From assembly GCA_026874595.1 (NCBI GenBank), contig CM049310.1, positions 24,601,058 through 24,665,057 on the forward strand: a stretch of DNA of 64,000 nt, in the 5' to 3' direction. Origin of the DNA: Sipunculus nudus (Eukaryota > Annelida > Sipuncula > Golfingiida > Sipunculidae). Of the stretch, positions 23,192 through 35,100 are shown one piece after another (position 1 is the stretch's first letter; every line of letters starts with the position of its first letter). Both the position numbers and the translations under genes were made by a program. A model generated the notes under the pieces. The model was not told the DNA's origin. It made no database searches and saw only the letters and a program-made list of their open reading frames with translations.

Positions 23192-26100
23192 ATCTCACTT
23201 CACCGCCCTTAAAGCAGCACTACCAAATGGGAACTTCATATTCTGATACTGCTTTCTTATTTTTTTTTAATTTGACCAAATCAGCAAATTTGGCTATACA
23301 ATGTATATGCAAAGCAAAGCATGAGTAAATGATTTAAATTAATGTAATAACCATGAAATGTTACATATAACGAGCAAGCTCTTGCCTCAAGCCTAAATAT
23401 AAACATTAACTACCATTCACAAAGAAGACTGTTCATAAAGAACCACTGCTAAATGTGAGTAAGTCGATCTAGTACAATCCAATGAAGGATCTCCGCACAA
23501 AACAAAACAGAAAAGTGTCACACACACAGAGATCAGTCCGCGGACTACAACTTTGGGCCAATGACATTCTTCCTCCAGGCTAGCTAACAAGTCACACACA
23601 ATTATTTAAATTTTATATATTTTACATGGAATGTACATCTGATGGTCCTAGGTAGTTCCTAGAGGTGGAGGAAACTGGAGGACCTGGAGAAAAAACACCA
23701 TGCAACCTTGGACGGACCACTACAACTCACTCTCAGAGCTATACTGGGGAATAGAACCTGAGCCAAGCACGTTACCAATTAAATGTCCAGGCCCTAATTT
23801 ATCACCAGATTCAATTGAGAAGTTGTAATATATTTAATAAAACAAGAAGGCCATGTCTTGCGAGAGACTACAGAGAGAAATAAAAGACTTGTATCTAACT
23901 TAAATACCAAAGGCACTGCTTTAAACATACTTACACTTATACGCTGGATGAATATAAAAGTTTAACGAGAAACTGATTCTTCAGTTAAATATGAAACTTA
24001 CAATTAATTTTATGGATGTCTACATCATAAAAACCCCTATTTCATCTTAGATAAATGTACAACCTGTTGCAAATGAGAAAAGCAAACCAGTGCTACCTAA
24101 AATAGTCCCAAGAAAACCATACCATAAACACACTTAACCAAAAAGAGCTCTCTTTGAGAATATAATAAGCAATTCAAATTTCCACAGAGATGATCCCATA
24201 AAAGTATCAATAAACTGAAAATGAATAAGAGATGAAAAGCACTGGCTACTCTAGTGGTCTGAGAGTCGACTCCTACAAGTATTAGTGGACATGTGAAGGA
24301 CAGCATGCATTTCCATCCATCTGGACACTGTTGTAAAGATTAATGTACTTTTATTACAGGGACAATAATCCCCGGGAGATTATTTTATACCATGCATTGT
24401 TTTCTTCCTTTTTAGTTTTTGTCTTGCAGTTGCAACTTTTTTTTTTCAGCATGATGTTATCTTGTATACTTTCAACATTATTCAACAAGGTTGACCTGGA
24501 TTTTCTATAAACATTCTCAACATATATTGTTTAAATCTATTTGATGAAACTGAAACATTAACAGTGGCTTTCAAAGCCATTAATTCACTAAATAAAATGT
24601 TTCTGTGATACAGATTTCTGGGAAAGAAGGCGTTAAAGAACAGTGCTATGCTATCTACTTTATATGACTAAGTAACTCTGACCTTAATGTACATGACTTA
24701 TCTGGATGCCAACAATCAAGAGATTTTCTAAATTTCATTAAAACCCTTCATGTATCTTATTAACACCAGGCATAAATTCTTCAGTAAACAATGGATGGAA
24801 TTGCATATGGTGCATGAACCCAGCCACAATGATTAAACCAGTGCTAAAAGCAGAGGGGAACATAGGCAAGGGGAGACCAAGTACACCACTCTGGTAAATG
24901 ATCTGTGGATTCATTACAAGGATTCAGTAAGAAGAAGGCCTTGAATATGCCCCGAACACAAGATTTGGTTTCAAATGTATGTCTGAAAAAAGAATATGAA
25001 AATTAAATAATTTTTATTGTTTTGACAAAATTTTTATATTGAATTCGATTGACATATGAGGGAACCTGAATCCACAGTCATTTTGTCTTTTTAATATTCA
25101 AGTCTTACAGCTGCATCAAAGGTGGCCTCCCCAGTAGAAAATGGCTCCTCTGTAGGCTGAGGAGCGGAGGAGTCAAAGTCAGCCAGAACATCATCTATTG
25201 GAGCAGCTGGATTCTGAAACAATATTGGCCTTAGTATGGCTGCCACCAACAACAACAACATGAGACCAGCTCCAGGGGACATCTCCACGCACTCACCTCC
25301 TCCCCAGTACAGTGCCCAACAATCCTAGCCAGTGCTACCCGTGCTGCCACCTAGTGGCTTCTGGATCATGTAGCATTAAAGTGATATCTCTGGAACCCTT
25401 CAAATTAAATCAATGAACCTGCTTCCTAAAAACCTATCTCAGTACTCTGATATTTTCATATTATCAGAGAACATTATAACAAAAACCTTTGTCGACTTAA
25501 TGAGAAATAATAAAGAGAAAACCAAAATCTTATGAATTCATTTAGACTCAAACTATTTAAAATTAACATTTACATGATGGTGAAGTTATCAAATTAAGAA
25601 CAACACATTATCCATATATCCCTTCCTGCATGGTTCCAGCTCCTATCAGAATTACATTAAAATGTGCAACTACTCAATGTATACTCAGATACTTCATCTA
25701 CAAATTGTATAAAATTCCTTTCATATTAATATAATATGATATGCTAAAATGGTTGCATGTAGACCTTTTTATGCAGCAATTCAACTCGAGAATATTCCCT
25801 CAGATTTCTGCAAGCCAAAGTGGATGCAAAACTCCTACACCACAACAGGATGCAAACCATCCAAATTTGATTAATAGAATAAAACAGCTGATTAATTAGG
25901 AAATATAGCTAAATACAGGGTTATCAGTTCATCACCACTATCAAGTAAACTGACTGACCAATAAAATCTTTGTTTAAATTTCGACCAACCTGACCAACTA
26001 TTTCCTGGTTGGGATTGGTTATGTGTGATTTAAATATGAATATAGAAACTCAGCAACATCACATAAAGCCTACCTGGCAAAACATATTTAGCTCAAGGTA

Positions 26101-29100
26101 ACACCTATAATTGACCTCACCATGAACTTTATGTAACCTTTATAGCATATTCATTTAACTGATTGAAAATTGACCTGTGTAGGGGCTTTCTGGGGCTCAT
26201 TATAATCATTAGGTCAAAAGGGCAGGGAATAAGGGCTCCAGAAGTGAGGTCATTTTCCAATCAGTTAATTCATTCCACACATACTGGTGCATGTGCCATA
26301 ACATTATCAAGTGCCAATGGATCAGCTTGGTGAGGATATGTAACGTTGGCTAATAATGCAGTGTTTGACATTTGACCTGGCGTTCAAATCCATGCCCAGC
26401 AGGTTCACCAATAATGCCAAAAAAAAAAAAAAGGTTTGGTTCTCAGGCACTTTTTTTCAGAAATCAATGCAGGTGGGCAGTTTATTTAATTTTATTTTTT
26501 TTGTATGTTTCGATAAAAATTTCAAATGATAAGGGAAAATTATGATTATAACATATTTAACATATATATGACTTCTCAGTCATAATCTTTCAACATATAA
26601 TATACCAGGCCTTGATGGATAATCCCCACACAAAACCTTCTAAATTTCTCAATGACGTTGTAATATTTATCCATATTGTTACAGTGTCAAAGCCCTTATA
26701 AATTATAAACTTATTCCATGCATTCAGTAGGCATCCTAAACATTTTAAGGAAACTTATTTGTAAACCTGTATCTATTTTTATGCTGGAAAACATAAAACA
26801 AATTTTATTTTGTTATGTTAGTTTGTCCAAAAAACATATATCACTAAGCTTCAAAGTAAGTGAGACCATAATACAGTTAAAAATGCAAGGAATGCTTGTT
26901 ATATAAAACTTAAATGTGGTAAACTCAAGTAAGTGCAGATCTTCTGCCGGGGGGGGGGGGGGGGGGGGGGGAGAATGACATACCTTGTGTAGGGTGATGG
27001 GTTAGCTTCTTTGAAAACTTGTACACTTTGTTAAGCAACAGAAGTGGATTGTTAGCTCTGATAGTTTAAAAATTGTTAAATGATGGTGGCGATGGTAGGG
27101 GGGGGGGGGCAATTCCTCTGGCTGTTGGTGTACACTTGTTTGGTGGTGAGGATTGTAAGGGAATTAAATTCTGAAAGCTGAACGCATATTTTATCAATGA
27201 CAACTGGCTGGTTCAGCTTTTCATGTCTGATAGCCTGTCTGGATCTGACACAGGATTAGGGTGAAAGATTTATGATTAAGGAGGCTGATATGGTGTATAG
27301 TGATGATGGTGCGGGCAGTTGAACCCTAAAATGTTGCTTCCTCTGACATGTCACTTTTAGAATCAAAACTGGGATCAGGGGTTGTCAAAATCCATGATGC
27401 CACTGACTTCTACAAGCCATGACACATGCTGGAAAGCATGCTGGGAGCAGCAGCATCTTACTGTGACATCAGCCAGCTCCTCAGCTGGTGCTGCATCTTC
27501 AGCTGATGACTGTGCTGGCACTGCATCCTCAGCCCCATCATCACCTTCTTCCTGTGCCATCATGTAATCAGTGCTTATTTCATGCATACAATTATCCCTG
27601 TGATGTAACCACTACTTGCCCAACAATAAAGTTAACACATTATTATGAGGTCCTATAAACCATCAGGCATGCAATCACTATTTACCATACATCAAGAATC
27701 CTGCTGCATGAAGATTGGTCATATATTTACAAGTTAAAGACATATCTAACACTAAGGTGTCATTTTGTAAAAATACTCCTGAAAGAAAATCCTCTTCTAT
27801 TTAAAGGAATCATATCATGTCTAGCTCTTGAAGATTAAACACAGGGGTGGATACACTAAATGGTCTTCCACTTTCTTCTGTAGTCACAAGAACTACCATA
27901 ACTCTAAATGAACTACCTTTTGCCAGATGCCTTCTACCTCAGGAAAGATAAACCATGGTTCAGTAACAGAATAGGAGCTTGAATATAAATCTGGTCTACC
28001 GAAGTACAACTTGCAATAACAGAACATGTAAAACATATCCTGTTCGGAGTTGGAGGGATCAAACAACATGCCAGACTGTCAGAATATCATATGACTGAAT
28101 CATGAGAGAGAACTCTCTTGATCATGGCAGATCTGATGACAGTTATATCCACGTACATTTTCCCTTTATCCATTGTGCATGGTGCATAAATAAGACAATA
28201 CATACTAAAACTACTGTATGTACATTATTACATAAATTTATGTATATGTGTATGACACATAAACTAGCCTGGCCAATTCTGCTTGAAAGATACTTGCTTG
28301 AATGATAAAATACTTTTGATCTTCCCAAACACTAATTACAACTGCTTTTACACCGAATCATAAATTGTTAAAATTAAGCAAATTTGACTGAGAAACCTAT
28401 TTGGACAAAACTACCGAGAGCAAGGTTCTTTGGTGTTCCAAACACACCTCTGTGACTCAATAAATTTGTCAGGATATCAAAGTAAGAACAGAACAATACT
28501 CTTTGTTATATTAAGTAAGACTTGGCCATCTCTTTTATTTATATGTGTAACATTAATCATCTGGGCATGAAATATCTTCAATTGACCTATCCATGAACTC
28601 TATGTTACCTATATTGCATATTCATTCAAGGAATAATCATTAGCACTGGACTTATGAGCAACCAATCAGGTGATCGTTGAACCGTCAATCATCTGACAAG
28701 CACAAAATCTGCATAATTAGGCAGTGCTCTGCCAAACAGGACACAAGTAGTCTCTGCCAGTACCAATATCGCAATGTTTTGGGGTATTTTTTTTATACAA
28801 AAGAAGACAGTATAAAAATTTTAGGCCAAAGTTTGCAGGAGCCATTCCTTTGACTACTGAGTGAACAATATTGTCTTACCTGGCACGTAATTTGTATGAA
28901 ACAAATAATCAAAACAGGGGAAGACATTTCACAATGACTGCCTAATATTCAACAATGGAGAACAGCGATTCCGATTGATGACATCGGTCAACTTTTGTGA
29001 CATTCTTATTGTTTTATAAACAGCTATTGTAACCACGGACATGGAAGACCTTCTGTGAAGGAGCACAGAATAATCTAATAAAACTAGAATACGGGTAGTC

Positions 29101-32100
29101 GACAAGCAACTACATGTATCCGCCAAAATCAGAGTAGGACGGGTGAAATGAGGCAAGGATTGAGTGGCAAGGGGAAACAGAGTTACATGTGTTACATATT
29201 AGAATGGATGTCTGCCACGTAAACATGATTGTAGGTGGCACCACCTGTTATCTGAACAAGAAACTATCCAAGATGTATACAAATGCAGAATTTCAGGTGG
29301 AAAACTCAAACCACTGTAGAGATATGAGTGATTTTATCCCACAGCAGACAAACAGATGGACGCTGTGCAAAGATGGCTGCAGATGGCGCCACCATTTTTG
29401 TGTAGGTTATAAAGCTATCCAAGGGCTACATTTGTGTAAATTTTTTTCCTGATTGGTCAAACGAGTCCGGAGATATAAGCATTAATGTCTGCAGCAGAAC
29501 CCGATCAAAAACATAGTATCCGCAAACTTTGTTATTGCGGATACAAATATAACCTTTATCTTGGACTTAATTGCAGCTTGCTGTTAATGATTTACACAGA
29601 CACCTAACTTATACATTATTCCAGGGAAATCTTCCTGTATGAAATATAAAAAATGACTCTTTTATGTTACTCTCTTAATAAATCATGAAAAACCAATATA
29701 TACCTGCAGATGCTGGTTCTAAGTGCCAGAACTTACATGAAATAGATCTGTGCTCAAGGGAAGCAAAAAAAATTTACCCAGAATAAATTAAACTAGATGT
29801 GTCGGAAGGACACGAATGCCCCCGCCTGGGGCAAATAAGAAACATTTGTAAAATTTTGAAAATTTTTTAAGTTCAGGAGGTGTCGTATGGTCAAAAGTAG
29901 GTCAACATGGGCAAAATGCAAACTCGATCTGTAACAGGTCATTATCAAGCAACACACCAAAAATCATGCCAGTATATGCAGGCATTGTGAAAAAAAGTCC
30001 ATACATGTGCCTTTTCTATAAAAATTTCTATCTTTCATGAAATTTTCTATGTTTAGGAGCCATAAAACAATCAAAAGTAGGTCAACCAGAACGAAACGCG
30101 AACTCCATCTGTAACTGTCATTATCTGCCCACACATAAAAAATCAGGGTGGTATCTGCAGGCATTGAGGAAAAAAAGTCAGTACATATGCATTTGTTATG
30201 AAAATTTCTATTTTTCATGAAACTTACAATGTTCAGGAGCAGTCAAATGGTCAAAAGTAGGTCAACTGGGACAAAACGCGAACTCGATCTGTAACTGGTC
30301 TATATCTGCCCACACACCAAAAATCAGGCCAATATCTGCAGGCATTGCAAAAAAAGTCCGTACAACTGTTTGATTTCGGAATGACGGAAGGACGGACATT
30401 GGTAAAACTATATGCCCCGGCCCCTTTGTGGTGGGGGCATAAAAATAATACAAAATAAGAGAAATACAAGCACTGTTTAAAGACTGCAGTAAGATAATCA
30501 AAGATACAGATAGAAAGTTGCTTACAGCATCAGAAGTAGGTACTGCTGCTGGTGTGTCAAAGGCTGCCAGCATGTCATCCCCTGCAGGGGGCGCTGTTGT
30601 TGCAGCAGCAGGCGCCTAAAATATGACACAGCCACTACCACACATGCCACAAGACAACAGATCTAAACAGTACACTAAGGTGAAGATGTGTAACAGAAAA
30701 GGAGGTGATCTAAGTAAGAACATGCAGTGAAAAATACAAGTCCGATATGTGTAACAGTGTCCCATTACTTAAATTATGCAATTACTGGTATGTTCATAAA
30801 ATATGTCTATGGTCTCATGCACAACAGAAAGTCTAAGCTTTTTAGAGACATTGTCAAATAATAAACACATAGATACCAAATTAATAAAAAGTTACATGTA
30901 CCAGGAGTACATAATGTACAAAATTATATGACTATCTTTAGATAATCAGTTTCAAGACAACTGTGTCTTTCTCTTACAAAAGAGTAGGATTCATAAAGCA
31001 CATGTTTATAAATAAAAACAGCCAGCAATAAGCAAAGTAGTTATAGTACATGAAAAACAACACTAAAGTGAAGAAATTATACAACACTAATACACAAAAA
31101 ATATGAAATTTTGTTCAAGACATACTGAGACTGAATAAAACATGCAGAGATTGCTAACTAAGGGAAATATTAAAATTACTGAATATCCTTGTACAAACTA
31201 TGTTCAGTTACAACATAGCTGCATATTAAAAACATAACTTGGATATTAAAAATAATATGGGCAACATTAATATCAGCAAGATGCAGAGAGCAATCAGACT
31301 TGTGTATTTTAATATTTAAAGGTAAACACAAAGAGTGAGAAGTACTAACCTCTCCTCCAAACAGGTCTGCTTGTGCTGCTGGTGCATCTGAAAACAAGAT
31401 GCACACAAATCAACATTACTTCCAAACAACATAACTATTGGGTGAAGGGGGGGGGGAAGAGAGTGACAGGCCGACAGCATTATGGTAGCTTTATATCCTG
31501 CGAATATGTTGAGAGGATGTTGGGATAGGGAAAGGCTATTAAAAGTTCCTTAATCTATGACATAACATTTATCATTATAATTTTCAAATGATAAACTGAA
31601 AGATCTTGTTTTAACAATTTTAAACTCAGCTTGCATTTTAAGTAACAAGGACAAATACATTAGTGCCCATTATTGCAAATCAATGCCATATTGCAGAAAA
31701 CCATTATGTCTTTTTGTAATTAGTGTAAAACAATTAGTTTTCCACTGGTTGAAAATTTAACAAAATTTATATGCAAAACAAAACATTTTTATCCATATTT
31801 TATATTCACACACTACAATCTTTTTATATTTATCTTGTTACTCAAAGGATGGACATGGCCCATGGGGAGATTCCTGATACTCTTACAGGACCAGGCTTTC
31901 AACTAAATAAACTTGTATAACTATCACTTATATGTTGTATATCAACTTGTATTCAAATCACGTGATTATATGGCTATTGAACACAACAAACCATTATTTC
32001 TGTTATCAAAACAGCTATCTGTATATCTGCTATTACATATCTGGTCATATACCCTGGCTACAGAATAAGCCTATAATACCACACGAACAAATATTTGAAA

Positions 32101-35100
32101 ATATACCCTTTCTGTTTCCAGTTTGACATTTATAAGAAACGATTCATATAATCCAGTTTAACCCACAAAATCATTTCAACACTTCTTCTAAGGTTATTAG
32201 CATCCCGACTACCAAAGTGGTAAATAAAGTTACTAACCAGCAAAGCAAGTACTCCCCCAACAACATTATGCAAAAGGATTACCATGATGAAAGTATTCAT
32301 GAAACCATTATTGCAAGCCAACATAAGAGAAAAGGGCCTAGGGACTCAGGCTCACATGTTTTCACAGTACTGACAATGCAAGTTGGTCAAATGTCAGGTC
32401 AAGCCAGCTTAAATTTGTGTTAGCAGGGTCAATTTATATGGGCAGTGTGTACAAAAAAACTGACCCCCACGGACCCTATAACTCGTAAAAATCTCATGGT
32501 AATTTGTTAAGACATTTTAGCAGAAAAGTATTTATTGATGTATTTATATTATGTTTGGTTGAAATGTAAAAATAAGTCTGCTTTGCAAAAAAAATTGATA
32601 ACTAACATTTACAGACCCTGGCGCACAGACCTCACAGATCCCTCAGACCCTTTTAACTCTTGTTTTACCATTTCTTTAGTACATATTTTAACATCATGTT
32701 TAGGCATAACACCCATTTGATTTAGTTATTGAGTATTTATATCTGTATTTTTACATTTGTGTCTTCCTTTTTAATCACATTTTTATATTTGCTATTTACT
32801 CTATATGTCTATCATTTTTAAAGTATGATAAGAAAATTTATAAAATCATTGTTTTTCCCTGGCATTGCTTAAAATGCAAGTAATCATCAATTCCTTTGGT
32901 AATCATATTGTTACCAACTTCAATTCACATGACTGTTCATGAATTGAACAGGAAACGTGTTATGTGGAAGAGCTCTGATATCCTGCAGTCTCAGGTCCGC
33001 AATGACCAGAGGTGCATTTCAAATAAATCTCCCTCACTATGCCCACACAATTATATTTCCATTTAAAATAATAAATAATCATATTTAAAGTGTGACATAA
33101 GTGCTAATTCTCTTCTCTTTGAGTCTTAAATAAAAATAAGAGTGGTGGTTACTGGGTCCGCCAAAGTGGAACAGTTATCAAATTCAAGCAGTTGGGTTCT
33201 GTCAATCTTCACAAAAAAATTTTTGTACATTCAAATTTTTTTATTTAATTGGTCATTTACAAAGTTGCAACATTTAGGGACTTTGTTCATATGAATTGAC
33301 TTTTGGGGTCCGGGATCTATGGGGTCCAGGTTTCACACAGTGCCACTCATATGCAAATCAGCCTAAATCTTTGTCAGCAGGGTCTATTCATTTGCACATT
33401 AGATTGTGGTTGTTCCAGAATATGACTGGTGCTGCCATCTATGAAAAGAAAAATAGACAATTTCATATTTTCTAACTCGTGAATTCTATATTTCTGGATT
33501 CTTTGAGAGGGATCGAGATAATGTAGACATCTGCTTAATTTTTTTTCCAGTGGAAAGGTGCTGTACTTTTTTAGCTCAGCTGACTGTAAGTCATCTGAGA
33601 TATAGCAATCACTCTTTGTCTGTCGTCCCTCCGACTGTCTGTCCGTTTACAAGGCACAAATCATAACCACTGAATCTGGAATCTTCTAACTTTACATCTA
33701 GAGAGGTCCATGAAAAATCTCCTTGGAAACCTGGAATTAGGTCTCTGTTACCCATATTCTTCAAGCTATGAAGATCCGAAGTACCCCACAGAATAATGAA
33801 AAATTTGATACAAAAGCTAAAATATCTGAACAATTAATGCATTGATCACCATGAATTTTTGCATGGATATTGATCATGGGGTCTTACATCAGTTTCTGCA
33901 GACTGGTGGCGCCACCTGTATTTTTACAATTTTTTTACGATTTTTTTTCTCTATTTTTGAGACCTCCCAAGATGCCATCATCTGTTAACAGGGCACAAAT
34001 CGTAACCACTGGACCTGGAATCTTCTCATTTTACATCCAGAGAGGTCCATGAAAAGTCTTCTTGGAATCCTTGAATTAGGTCTCTGTTACCCATGTTCTT
34101 CGAGCCAAGGAGCTCCAAAGTACCCCCCAGAATAATGAAAAAAATTTTATACAAAAGTTCAAGTATCTGAAAAACTAATGCATTGATCACCATGATTCTT
34201 TGCATGGATATTTATCATGGAGTGTTTTTATCAGTTTCTGCAGACTGGTGGTGCCATCTGTATTTTTTCGATTTTTTAAAGAATTTTTTTCTCAATTTGG
34301 AGACCTTAAAAGATGCCGTCATCTGTTAACAGGACACAAATCAAAAACACTGGACCTGGAATCTTCTAATTTTCATCGTGATAGGTCCATGAAATGTCTC
34401 CTTGGAAACCTGGAATTAAGTCTCTGGTACCCATATTTTTCAAGCTATGGGGCTACAAAGTATCCCCAAGAATAATGAAAAATTTGATACAAAAGCCCAA
34501 GTATCTGAACAACTAATGCATTGATCACCATGATTCTTTGCATGGATATTCATCATGGAGTTTTTCATCAGTTTCTGCAGACTGGTGGTGCTACCTGTAT
34601 TTTTTTCGGTTTTTTACTTTTTTTTATCTATTTTTGAGATCTTAAAAGATGTGGTCATCTGTTAACAGGACTCGAATCGTTACAACTAGACACAGAATCT
34701 TCTCACTTAACATCCAGAGAGGTATATGGAAAGTCTCCATGGAAACCTGAAATTAGGTCTCTGTTACCCATATTCTCTGAGATATTGGTCTTATAAGCAC
34801 CCCCCATCATAATTAAAAATTTGATACCAAAGCAGGGCACAAATCATAACCTTTGGGCCCAGAATCTTCTAACTTGATATCCTGTGAGTTCCTCAAAAGT
34901 TCTCCCCAGAAACCTGAAATTTGGTCATAGTGAACTATATTCTCAGAGTTTTTGGGTATGTTTGAGCACCCTAGAAATAATGCAAAGTCCACAACAATTG
35001 CCAGATTCCTCATGAAAGGCCGGTTGGTTTGTCATCAGATTTGTTGTGCTTATGGGTCTTGATGTACTTAAGCTAACATGCATGAACAATGATGTCATCT

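Larger units (their letters stand above)
21848..25108 (-). other. Clathrin light chain intron with SINE-like and CA repeat
   Basis: Contains a (CA)n tract at 23139-23191. It also holds a possible SINE at about 23630-23800, with GTGGAGGAAACTGGAGGACC on the plus strand and GGTTCTATTCCCC on the minus strand. No other gene is visible. Confidence 0.6.
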
